DNA of 6,670 nucleotides from Bacteroides sp. CAG:1060 (GTDB lineage Bacteria > Bacteroidota > Bacteroidia > Bacteroidales > UBA932), in NCBI GenBank assembly GCA_000432655.1, contig HF986329.1:13100-19769 (forward strand), read 5' to 3'. How positions within the stretch are numbered: the stretch's first letter is position 1; each line of letters starts with the position of its first letter. Below the pieces are notes generated by a model. The model was not told where the DNA came from, did no database searches, and was given only the letters and a program-made list of their open reading frames with translations. A program made the position numbers and the translations under genes. Of the stretch, positions 1-6,670 are shown one piece after another.

Positions 1-1
1 G

Positions 2-691
2 TCCCAAGTGTACGAATCCGGCGGAGTTGCTGATGTCAAGATGGTGGAAATCAGCACTCAGCTCAGCAAGGCTCGTGCCGCCGCCGCTACCGCCGACAAG
101 GCGATGGAGGATTGTACCATAAAGGCTCCGTTCGACGGGCTTGTGTCTGACGTTTTCAGCGACGAAGGGGTGGAGCTGGATTTCTTCGCTCCGATAGCGC
201 GTATAGTGGATATTTCCGAGCTGGAGGTGCGGATAAGCGTACCCGAGAGTGAAATAGGCGGATTGGAGATAGGTCAGCATGCCAGGCTGGAGGTTGCAGG
301 GATGGATAGTCTGGGATGCACTCTCAGTTCCAGGGGCGTGGTGGCGTCAGCCCTTTCACACAGTTTTGACTGCACCATGAAGCTTGACAGCCAGCCTTAT
401 AGCCTGATGCCCGGAATGGTGTGCAAGGTGTATCTTGACCGTCAGGGCGACAGTGGAATAATTGTTCCGACATCTATTCTTCAGACCGGGGCGGATGGAA
501 GATATCTGTGGATTGTGCGTGACTCAAAAGTGTTCCGGCAGCCTGTAAGCGTAGGGGCTTTCTCCGGGAAGGGCGTGACTGTCACTTCCGGTCTGGAGGA
601 AGGAGATCTGGTGATAGTCAAAGGCTACCAGAAAGTGTCGGGCGGCATGCGTGTAGATGTCCAAATGGTGGACACCGAAGAGATTTTCTGA
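2..691 (+). CDS. RND efflux periplasmic adaptor (membrane fusion protein), C-terminal part, 5' truncated by the window
   Basis: This is the adaptor of a tripartite efflux pump, which bridges the inner-membrane RND transporter and the TolC channel in the periplasm. The reading frame is already open at the first base, so the start and N-terminus (signal or lipid anchor, first half of the lipoyl domain, ascending hairpin helix) lie upstream; 229 residues are visible. Counting from the first full codon, residues 1-37 are Ala/Lys-rich and look like the end of the alpha-hairpin. Residues 39-48 (TIKAPFDGLV) are the classic second half of the lipoyl domain. Residues about 72-147 form the beta-barrel, ending in LMPGM (135-139). 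Residues about 150-222 are the membrane-proximal domain, with IIVPTSIL, a GLEEGD turn and a final GG.RV. A GTG at position 8 is an internal codon, not the start. The gene stops one base before the pump ATG, which implies one transcript. The family is secure; the substrate is unknown. Confidence 0.93.
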   Translation, partial: SQVYESGGVADVKMVEISTQLSKARAAAATADKAMEDCTIKAPFDGLVSDVFSDEGVELDFFAPIARIVDISELEVRISVPESEIGGLEIGQHARLEVAGMDSLGCTLSSRGVVASALSHSFDCTMKLDSQPYSLMPGMVCKVYLDRQGDSGIIVPTSILQTGADGRYLWIVRDSKVFRQPVSVGAFSGKGVTVTSGLEEGDLVIVKGYQKVSGGMRVDVQMVDTEEIF

Positions 692-692
692 T

Positions 693-3600
693 ATGGAGAA
701 GCATAAGAATCTGATACTTCTTGTGACGGCGATGCTGATAGCGCTTGGCGTGTACGGCATCTTCAAGATAAACAAGGACGAGTTCCCGACTTTTGAGCTT
801 AAGCAGGGACTCGTGGCGGCTGTGTATCCCGGGGCGAGTCCTCAGCAGGTGCAGCTGCAGGTAGCCGAACCTCTGGAAAAGGTGCTTTTCAGCTTTCAGG
901 AAGTGGACCGCAGCAGTGTGAAAGTCAGTATTACGGACGGAATGTGCTATCTTCTGTCAGATCTCAACGTTCCGGCCAAAGAAAAGGACCGGGTATGGTC
1001 CAAGATCAAGCTCAAGTTGAATGAGGTCAAGGCGACGCTTCCGCCTGGTGTACTGGCGGTGGTTGTCCTGGATGATTTCTCTTCCGTATCGGCTTCTCTG
1101 ATAGCATTGAGCTCCACCGACAAGAGCTATTCCGAGATGAAGGAGTATGCGGACCGGCTCTGTGAAATGCTCCACCGCATTCCTATGTTGTCCACCACCA
1201 AGATTTACGGGGACCGAAGCGAGGAAATAGCCGTCACCGTGGACAGGGAGAAACTGTCCGCGTACGGTATCAACCCTACCTCCCTGATGCTTGGTTATCA
1301 GACCTCCTCGCTTCAGGTGCCGAGCGGAAGTTTTGATACGGACTATGCCAATTCTCCTATACATATCACCGGGGCAGTCTCCTCCGAGCAGGAGGTGGCG
1401 GATATGATAGTGTATAGTGACCCTGACGGGAATATTCTGAGACTCAAGGATATAGCTACTATAGAGAGACGCTATTCCAATCCTGAATCATATGTGGACT
1501 ACAATGGCGCCTCTGCGATTATCATTTCGGTGGAGATGCTCCCGGACAACAACATAGTGGCGTTTGGGGAAGAGTTGTACAAGACTCTGGATGAGTTCCG
1601 TTCGGAGCTCCCTCAGAGCGTGTCCGTGAGCCAGATTACCAATCAGCCAAAGGTGGTGTCCGATTCGGTGTTCTCGTTCCTTCGGGATCTGGTGATTTCG
1701 ATATTCGTGGTGATTCTGGTGATGATGATGCTGTTCCCTATGAAGTCGGCGCTCATAGCCAGTTCCGGAGTCCCGGTGTGTACGGCCGTTGCCCTGGCGG
1801 TGATGTTCATAGTGAAGATAGACCTCAATACGGTGACCCTTGCGGCGCTTATTGTGGTGCTGGGTATGATAGTGGATGACTCCATAATCACCATGGACGG
1901 CTATATGGATCATCTTGGAAGAGGGAAGACCCGCAGCGAGGCGGCTAAGGCCAGCACTAAGGAACTGGTGATGCCGATGTTTATGGCCACTTCATCCATA
2001 AGCTTCATGTTCTTTCCGATGCTCGGTATCATCACGGGATATCTCGGCGAGTTTGTCCAATTGTTCCCGTGGGTGATAGGTATCTCCCTTTTCGCCTCTC
2101 TTGCCTATGCGGTGTTCGTCGTTCCGATATTTGAAACCCGTTTCATCACCAGCCCGCGTCCTTCCAGTGACAATTTCTTCTCTCGGGGACAGAACCGTTT
2201 CTTCAACACGATGCAGAGCACATACGACAAGGTACAGGCAGTCTGCTTCCGTCACCCGAAGCTTACTATTTGGAGCGGGGTGCTTGCAGTGGCTCTGGGT
2301 TTTCTGATGTTCAGTCAGCTTACCGTGCAGATGATGCCTAAGGCCGACAGGGAGTATTTTGCCATGGAAATAACCCTGGACAGCAATGCCGGTCTGGAGG
2401 ATACGCGCCAGGTGGTGGACAGTATTCAGTCCATAGTTCTCTCCGACCCGCGGGTGGAGTCTCTTACCGCCTTTATCGGAGATGCGGCTCCACGGTTCAC
2501 CGCCACTTATCCGCCGTCCACTCCGTCCAAGAACTTCTCGCAGCTCATCATAAATACCAGGTCCAAGAAGGCCACTGCGGAACTTCTGCCTGAGTTTGAG
2601 GCGAAGTTCGGCAATATGTTTCCGAATGCGATAGTGCGCGTGAAACAGATGGATTATCAGTCTGTCACTCCTATAGAAGTGATACTCGAAGGCGGAGATT
2701 TCGAGACGGTGAAGCCGTATGCGGATTCCATTCGCGCATTCATGCAGGGGATGGACGACGAACTTATGTGGGTACACAGCTCGGCGGACAATTTCGTAAA
2801 CTGCGTGGAGGTGGAAATGGATCCGGAGGAGTCCGTCAGACTCGGAGTCAACAAAACCATGCTTTCGCTGTCGCTTTTCGGCGCCATGGGCTCGCAGTCT
2901 CTCGCCACTTTGTGGGAGGACGGAAAAGAACTTCCAGTGCGGCTTTATAGCGAATCCACTACCAGATCCATGAATTATGACATGCTTGGCAACCAGCAGG
3001 TGGCCACATCCATACCGGGACTTTCCGTGCCACTTCGGCAGGTGGCATCCATAAAGCCGTCCTGGGAGCCGGCTCTGCTCGAAAGAATCGGCGGCGAACA
3101 GGTGATTGTGGTGTCTGCCGACATGAAATACGGCAGGAGCCAGCCTGTCTCCATGAGAAAAGTCAAGGCATTCGTGGAAGGACTTGACCTTCCTGAAGGG
3201 GTGAGTTTCAGGTATGGCGGGCTTTCTTCCATGAACAGTTCCGTGATTCCGGAGATAGTGATGGCATTTTTGAGCGCCGTGCTCGTGCTGTTCTTCTTCC
3301 TGCTTTTCCACTTCAAGAAGATTTCCATCGCCGTTCTTACCATAGTTCTCAGCACGCTCTGCTTCTTCGGCGCATTTTTCGGGCTATGGATTTTCGGTCT
3401 TGACTTCAGCCTTACTGCCGTGCTTGGACTTATCAGCCTCATGGGCATAATAGTGCGCAACGGAATAATACTCTTCGAACATGCCGAAGACCTCAGATTC
3501 AAGGAGGGGCTCCCGGTCAAAGAAGCCGCTGAGCTTGCGGGGAAACGCCGTATGAGGCCGATTTTCCTTACCTCTTGCACAACGGCGCTCGGAGTGCTTC

Positions 3601-3740
3601 CTATGGTAATCAGCCATGACAATCTGTGGATGCCTCTCGGTGTTGTAATCTGCTTCGGAACCATGCTTTCCGTATTCCTTATAACCCTTATAATGCCGGT
3701 ATCATATTGGCAGATATTCGCTAAAGACAAGAAGAAATGA
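693..3740 (+). CDS. RND-family efflux pump, inner-membrane permease (AcrB/HAE1-like)
   Basis: This is a proton-driven inner-membrane transporter of 1015 residues, a normal length for the family, expected to work as a trimer with the flanking adaptor and channel. The layout is typical: TM1 at about 7-25, first periplasmic loop about 27-326, TM2-TM6 about 328-480, TM7 about 525-543, second loop about 545-850, TM8-TM12 about 852-1006. TM4 carries the proton-relay pair D395-D396 (VDDSI), matching AcrB D407/D408. In TM10 the AcrB Lys940 position is Arg922 (VRNGIILFE); R953 and T960 (RMRPIFLTS) match AcrB R971 and T978. The early FPTFELKQG and YPGASPQQV motifs are family-typical. I chose the ATG at 693 because it lies just after the adaptor stop, follows a purine-rich GAAGAG, and places the conserved EFP motif within about four residues of its AcrB position. 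An in-frame ATG at 657 would add 12 residues and overlap the adaptor by 35 bases. The 3' end overlaps the channel gene by ATGA. Substrate (drug, detergent, lipid or other) is not inferable; the VDD motif argues against a heavy-metal CzcA type. Confidence 0.95.
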   Translation: MEKHKNLILLVTAMLIALGVYGIFKINKDEFPTFELKQGLVAAVYPGASPQQVQLQVAEPLEKVLFSFQEVDRSSVKVSITDGMCYLLSDLNVPAKEKDRVWSKIKLKLNEVKATLPPGVLAVVVLDDFSSVSASLIALSSTDKSYSEMKEYADRLCEMLHRIPMLSTTKIYGDRSEEIAVTVDREKLSAYGINPTSLMLGYQTSSLQVPSGSFDTDYANSPIHITGAVSSEQEVADMIVYSDPDGNILRLKDIATIERRYSNPESYVDYNGASAIIISVEMLPDNNIVAFGEELYKTLDEFRSELPQSVSVSQITNQPKVVSDSVFSFLRDLVISIFVVILVMMMLFPMKSALIASSGVPVCTAVALAVMFIVKIDLNTVTLAALIVVLGMIVDDSIITMDGYMDHLGRGKTRSEAAKASTKELVMPMFMATSSISFMFFPMLGIITGYLGEFVQLFPWVIGISLFASLAYAVFVVPIFETRFITSPRPSSDNFFSRGQNRFFNTMQSTYDKVQAVCFRHPKLTIWSGVLAVALGFLMFSQLTVQMMPKADREYFAMEITLDSNAGLEDTRQVVDSIQSIVLSDPRVESLTAFIGDAAPRFTATYPPSTPSKNFSQLIINTRSKKATAELLPEFEAKFGNMFPNAIVRVKQMDYQSVTPIEVILEGGDFETVKPYADSIRAFMQGMDDELMWVHSSADNFVNCVEVEMDPEESVRLGVNKTMLSLSLFGAMGSQSLATLWEDGKELPVRLYSESTTRSMNYDMLGNQQVATSIPGLSVPLRQVASIKPSWEPALLERIGGEQVIVVSADMKYGRSQPVSMRKVKAFVEGLDLPEGVSFRYGGLSSMNSSVIPEIVMAFLSAVLVLFFFLLFHFKKISIAVLTIVLSTLCFFGAFFGLWIFGLDFSLTAVLGLISLMGIIVRNGIILFEHAEDLRFKEGLPVKEAAELAGKRRMRPIFLTSCTTALGVLPMVISHDNLWMPLGVVICFGTMLSVFLITLIMPVSYWQIFAKDKKK
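3737..3740 (+). promoter_or_regulatory. ATGA stop-start overlap between pump and outer-membrane channel genes
   Basis: The pump's TGA (3738-3740) shares bases with the channel's ATG (3737-3739). The purine run AAGAAGAA just upstream, within the last pump codons, is the only candidate ribosome-binding stretch. The arrangement is seen directly. Translational coupling, keeping pump and channel amounts linked, is the usual interpretation and is inferred here. Confidence 0.7.
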
Positions 3741-5131
3741 GAAAGATTACAATAATCGTTGCGTTTCTGCTGTGTGCCTCGGGGTGTTTTGCGCAGCAGT
3801 CCCGCAGTTGTGAGGTATTCGATCTGAGGCGTTGCCGTGAGACCGCGGCGGAGTTCAATCACAACATACGGGGAGGGGCGTTTGATCTTCGTGCCGCCGA
3901 ATATCAGCGCAGGGAGGCAAGAGGGGAGTATTTCCCCCGCGTTGATTTTACGGCCCTCGGATTCTATTCTATGCACCCGATGCTCCGAATCGGCGTAAGA
4001 GATATTCTGGGGTACAATGATTTCGGCAACTATATCCAGGAGCTGGTCAATCTTTATGCTCCCGCTCTTGGGCTTGATCCGACCTACAGTGCGCTCGCGG
4101 GCGGATATACTGCCAGGGTCAACCTCGTGCAGCCTGTTTATGCGGGCGGAAGGATTGTTACAGGCAACCGTCTTGCCGATCTCGGGGTTGAGGCCGCCCG
4201 GCTTCAGAAAAATGTCAATGCCCGTAAGGAGAACGCTGCCGTGGATGAACTTTTCTGGCAGGTTATAGTTCTTCAGGAGAAAGTCCTTACTCTCGAAAGC
4301 GCAAGCGATCTGGTGGAGTCTTTGTACAAGGATGTGGATTCGGCACTGAAGGCGGGACTTGTCACCGAGGATGAATTTCTGCAGGTGCAGTTAAAGCGAA
4401 ATGATCTTCGCAGTGCTGCGGTTAAGCTGGACAATGGCCTTAAACTCAGTAAGATGAATCTTCTGAATACTATCGGTGTCGGATATGCTGTCATAGAAGG
4501 TGCCGCGACTGAGGAGAAACCATATATCGGGACGTTCCTGTTCGAGGGCGGTGCCGGTGAACTGCTGCCTCCTTACACATACTTTGTGGATGAACAGACT
4601 GTGGCGGCCTCGCTTGACGAATCCCGGCTGCTCGAGCTCAGCGTCGAATCCAGGGAACTTGAGAAGAAACTGGAATTGGGCAGCACTCTTCCGCAGCTTG
4701 CCGTAGGGGCGTCGTACGGGTATTCTGACATAAGCATGGGAGGGAGTTTCAATGGCACGGCATTCGCCACTCTTCAAGTGCCTCTGTCTGACTGGGGAAA
4801 GACATCCATGAAGATGAAACGGCTGCAAAACGGGATTGAAAAGGCCCGGTACGAGAAAGAATATATGGAAACTCAACTGGTGCTGCTTGTACGCAAATCC
4901 TGGGTTGACCTCTGCTCTTCGTGGGACGAGCTGATGATAGCTAGGGAATCCCGTGATGCTGCTTCAGCCGCATATTCGAGGATGCGTGCACGGTATGATG
5001 CGGGGTCCATTACCGCTTCCGAACTTCTTCAGTCCTCCGCCAGTCTCCGGCAGACGGAAGACAATCTCATTGAAGCCGAATGCGGATACAGAAAAAATCT
5101 GCAGGAGTGGCGGGAAATGGCTGGAAAATAG
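3737..5131 (+). CDS. TolC-family outer-membrane efflux channel
   Basis: This 464-residue protein would form the trimeric outer-membrane exit duct for the pump encoded upstream. The N-terminus (MRKITIIVAFLLCASGCFAQ) is a signal peptide. Cleavage after the CFA motif at residue 19 would give a type I product, while ASGC ending at Cys17 is a weak lipobox. Two outer-membrane efflux protein repeats are visible, about 28-250 and 285-462. Each has a strand motif followed by a long helical stretch: NLVQPVYAGGR (129-139) pairs with TLQVPLSDWGK (345-355), and AGLVTEDEFLQ (206-216) pairs with AGSITASELLQ (422-432). The pairing shows the internal duplication characteristic of TolC. Long heptad-like helices (about 146-246 and 356-456) fit the periplasmic tunnel. 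Length is normal. The gene starts inside the pump stop codon and ends in TAG directly against the candidate promoter of the next gene. No terminator hairpin is evident after it. Confidence 0.93.
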   Translation: MRKITIIVAFLLCASGCFAQQSRSCEVFDLRRCRETAAEFNHNIRGGAFDLRAAEYQRREARGEYFPRVDFTALGFYSMHPMLRIGVRDILGYNDFGNYIQELVNLYAPALGLDPTYSALAGGYTARVNLVQPVYAGGRIVTGNRLADLGVEAARLQKNVNARKENAAVDELFWQVIVLQEKVLTLESASDLVESLYKDVDSALKAGLVTEDEFLQVQLKRNDLRSAAVKLDNGLKLSKMNLLNTIGVGYAVIEGAATEEKPYIGTFLFEGGAGELLPPYTYFVDEQTVAASLDESRLLELSVESRELEKKLELGSTLPQLAVGASYGYSDISMGGSFNGTAFATLQVPLSDWGKTSMKMKRLQNGIEKARYEKEYMETQLVLLVRKSWVDLCSSWDELMIARESRDAASAAYSRMRARYDAGSITASELLQSSASLRQTEDNLIEAECGYRKNLQEWREMAGK

Positions 5132-5139
5132 TATCTTTG
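5132..5139 (+). promoter_or_regulatory. Candidate Bacteroidota -7 promoter element (TAnnTTTG) upstream of the mscS-like gene
   Basis: TATCTTTG begins immediately after the TAG of the channel gene and matches the Bacteroidota housekeeping -7 consensus TAnnTTTG exactly. It lies 23 bases before the ATG at 5163, which leaves a short leader. I see no TTTG-like -33 box at the expected distance upstream, and a one-off 8-base match with two free positions can occur by chance. A TATAAT at 5146-5151 is also present but sits too close to the start codon for a conventional -10. This is the only real intergenic gap in the window, which favours a genuine promoter for the downstream pair. Confidence 0.42.
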
Positions 5140-5162
5140 TCTTGATATAATCCTGATGAAGT

Positions 5163-6107
5163 ATGAAATTTCCCATTTTGCAGACTCCTGTAATTACTGA
5201 AGAAGACATAGTCAGCAAGGCGGATTCCGCCAAGGTCACCATAGAGCAGTTTGCGAGCAATCTTGCCACGGATCCCAATACCACCCTTCACAACTTGTTG
5301 AATGATGCCATTCATTTCGGTATCAAGGTGTTGGTGGCAATTCTCATATATGTGGTAGGAGCCTGGTTCATCAAGCATATCAGAAAAATTCTCAGCAAAT
5401 GGTTCCTCAGGCGCTCCACCGACAAGACATTGTCAAGCTTTGTGCTGAGCCTCGTGTCCATCACCCTTACCACCATTCTTATCATCGTCACGATAAGTAC
5501 ACTTGGTGTGAATACGACTTCGCTTGCCGCTCTGCTTGCTGCCGGCGGTATGGCCATCGGTATGGCTATGAGCGGGACGGTACAGAATTTTGCCGGAGGA
5601 ATAATGATTCTGGCGTTCAAGCCGTTCAAGGCCGGAGATTTCATTGAGGCACAGGGGTATTCCGGTACCGTGTCTTCAGTATCGATAGTGAGTACAAGTC
5701 TTGTCACTCCGGACAACAAATCGGTCATCATCCCTAACGGAGCTTTGTTCAACGGCAATATAAACAACTATTCCCGTAATCCTATCCGACGAGTTGAGTG
5801 GCTTGTGTCGGTGGAATATGGCACGGATGCCGCAAAATGCTCCGCCCGTCTTGTGGAGTTGATGCGTGCGGACTCGCGTGTGCTGGATTCTTCCACAAAA
5901 GGTGCTGCCGACCCGGTGGTGGTACTTTCTCAGCTTGCGGACAGCGCCGTGATATTTTCTGCCCGCGCATGGGTCAAGACTGAAGATTTCTGGGATGTGT
6001 ATTTCAAGTTGAATTCCGAGATATACACCGAACTGCCGAAGGCCGGCATACAGTTCCCTTATCCTCAGCTTGACGTGCATGTGCACGATGACAAATCTGT
6101 CGAATAA
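5163..6107 (+). CDS. mscS: Small-conductance mechanosensitive channel, MscS family
   Basis: This inner-membrane channel opens under membrane tension to release solutes during hypo-osmotic shock. It has 314 residues against 286 for E. coli MscS, with a longer N-terminus (about 49 residues before TM1). TM1 is about 50-71, TM2 about 89-114 and the pore-lining TM3 about 117-147. The TM3 Gly/Ala packing pattern (AAGGMAIGMAMSGT) aligns without gaps to E. coli, with hinge G138 (E. coli G113), N142 (N117) and G146 (G121). The two constriction leucines L105 and L109 are replaced by M130 and M134. The beta-domain follows (about 150-205) with FKPFKAGDF and the signature VIIPNGALFNGNINNYSR. The alpha/beta domain ends in GIQFPYPQLDVHV (295-307), nearly as in E. 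coli. I chose this ATG because the upstream ATG at 5156 is in another frame and stops within 15 codons. It is separated from the efflux operon by 31 bases and overlaps the next start by one base. Confidence 0.95.
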   Translation: MKFPILQTPVITEEDIVSKADSAKVTIEQFASNLATDPNTTLHNLLNDAIHFGIKVLVAILIYVVGAWFIKHIRKILSKWFLRRSTDKTLSSFVLSLVSITLTTILIIVTISTLGVNTTSLAALLAAGGMAIGMAMSGTVQNFAGGIMILAFKPFKAGDFIEAQGYSGTVSSVSIVSTSLVTPDNKSVIIPNGALFNGNINNYSRNPIRRVEWLVSVEYGTDAAKCSARLVELMRADSRVLDSSTKGAADPVVVLSQLADSAVIFSARAWVKTEDFWDVYFKLNSEIYTELPKAGIQFPYPQLDVHVHDDKSVE

Positions 6108-6109
6108 TG
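6105..6109 (+). promoter_or_regulatory. TAATG stop-start overlap between the mscS-like and TauE/SafE genes
   Basis: The last A of the channel's TAA (6105-6107) is the first base of the exporter's ATG (6107-6109). There is no recognisable Shine-Dalgarno sequence before it, so translation of the exporter probably depends on ribosomes finishing the channel gene. The overlap is seen directly; the coupling is inferred. Confidence 0.6.
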
Positions 6110-6670
6110 AGTGAGTGGGCCATAGTGGCACTTGTCTGCCTGATGTCTTTTGTGGCGAGTTTTATTCAGAGGACATCCGGCTTCGGCTTCGGCATAGTTG
6201 TGATGGCGGTTTTTCCGCATCTGCTTGCTTCTTATGGTGAAGCTACGGCCTTGTCCGGAGTTCTTGCGGCGCTGACTTCCGTGGTGACGGCGATAAAGAT
6301 GCGCAAGATGGTTTCCTGGAAAAAACTCCTGCCGATACTGCTCACTTTTCTTGTGTTTTCGTATTTTGCCACCGGGTTTATGGCACATGTCTCCGGGGGA
6401 GAGATGAAGCATGTCCTTGGGGCGGTGCTTATAGTGGTAAGCCTGTATTTTTTCTTCCTTGCCGACCGGATACATCTTCGTCCGGGTCTTCCGCTTCAAG
6501 TCGGAATGGGGACGCTGTCCGGCGTGATGGGCGGCTTGTTTGCCATGCAGGGTCCTCCGGCGGTAATCTATTTCATATCATCTTCCGATACCACGGAAGA
6601 GTATATCGCCATGACTCAGTGGTACTTCTTCGTGGGCAACGCCATGATGACCGTTTACCGTTCAGTGGAT
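6107..6670 (+). CDS. TauE/SafE-family membrane exporter, 3' truncated by the window
   Basis: This is a multi-pass inner-membrane protein of the TauE/SafE family, whose members move sulfite, sulfoacetate or other small organic anions. The first 188 codons are visible and the frame is open at the window end; the family is usually about 250 residues, so roughly a quarter is missing. N-terminal residues 18-31 (ASFIQRTSGFGFGI) carry the family's first-repeat motif. Residues 134-151 (GTLSGVMGGLFAMQGPPA region) carry the second-repeat motif with its Gly-Pro-Pro turn, showing the internal two-fold repeat. Hydrophobic segments lie at about 4-20, 27-42, 45-64, 73-92, 102-119, 131-158 and 170-185. The polar stretch 64-72 (KMRKMVSWK) is a likely cytoplasmic loop. 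It overlaps the mscS-like stop by one base and is probably co-transcribed with it. The substrate is unknown; family membership does not establish sulfite transport. Confidence 0.85.
   Translation, partial: MSEWAIVALVCLMSFVASFIQRTSGFGFGIVVMAVFPHLLASYGEATALSGVLAALTSVVTAIKMRKMVSWKKLLPILLTFLVFSYFATGFMAHVSGGEMKHVLGAVLIVVSLYFFFLADRIHLRPGLPLQVGMGTLSGVMGGLFAMQGPPAVIYFISSSDTTEEYIAMTQWYFFVGNAMMTVYRSVD

Noticed and set aside
1992..3311. A 439-codon open frame on the minus strand opposite the RND gene
   Set aside because: It lies wholly inside the pump gene, has a His/Arg-rich low-complexity composition with no recognisable domain, and is explained by the codon bias of the sense gene. The plus-strand protein has clear family motifs throughout.
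2975..3976. A 333-codon minus-strand open frame spanning the pump/channel junction
   Set aside because: The sense strand encodes conserved TM8-TM12 and the TolC signal peptide here. The antisense product is Ser/Thr/Arg-rich with no motif or credible start.
5146..5151. TATAAT resembling a sigma-70 -10 box
   Set aside because: It ends only 11 bases before the ATG, has no suitably spaced -35, and the organism appears to use the Bacteroidota TAnnTTTG type of promoter instead.
5100..5165. Possible terminator between the efflux operon and the mscS-like gene
   Set aside because: I looked for a GC-rich inverted repeat followed by T residues and found none. The segment is AT-rich with no stable stem.
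5156..5200. Short open frame starting at an ATG seven bases upstream of the mscS-like start
   Set aside because: It stops after 14 codons in a different frame and resembles nothing. It is most simply the out-of-frame reading of the channel's N-terminus, and there is no sign of a leader-peptide mechanism.
6065..6499. A 144-codon minus-strand open frame near the window end
   Set aside because: It is opposite the TauE/SafE-type gene and encodes a Lys/His/Arg-rich sequence without a fold signature, whereas the plus strand gives a well-formed membrane protein.

Overview
The window is a compact, entirely plus-strand stretch of bacterial chromosome carrying five genes with almost no intergenic DNA. 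It most likely comes from a member of the Bacteroidota, probably Bacteroidales. The reasons are a TAnnTTTG element (the Bacteroidota -7 promoter consensus) in the only real gap, weak or absent Shine-Dalgarno sequences before the starts, moderate G+C, frequent ATA isoleucine codons, and protein sequences of the Bacteroidota type. This assignment is inference; no rRNA or other taxonomic marker is present.

Positions 1-5131 hold the end of a tripartite efflux operon. It comprises the C-terminal part of a periplasmic adaptor (membrane fusion protein), a complete RND inner-membrane pump of the AcrB/HAE1 type, and a TolC-like outer-membrane channel. The adaptor stop and pump start are one base apart, and the pump and channel genes overlap by 4 bases (ATGA). 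Together the products would form a proton-driven pump spanning both membranes. The substrate cannot be read from the sequence, and no regulator lies in the window.

Positions 5132-5162 are a 31-base gap with a candidate promoter. After it come a small-conductance mechanosensitive channel of the MscS family (5163-6107) and, overlapping its stop by one base, the first 188 codons of a TauE/SafE-family membrane exporter that runs off the window end. These two genes look like a separate two-gene unit, or a read-through extension of the efflux operon.

I see no mobile element, CRISPR array, RNA gene, tandem repeat or convincing terminator. No stretch over 300 bases lacks a gene. The content is ordinary envelope transport. 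The points worth a second look are small ones: a Met/Met rather than Leu/Leu pore constriction in the MscS channel, an Arg in place of the AcrB Lys940 in the pump's proton relay, and the coupling of a mechanosensitive channel to a TauE/SafE exporter. I found no evidence of an undescribed system.
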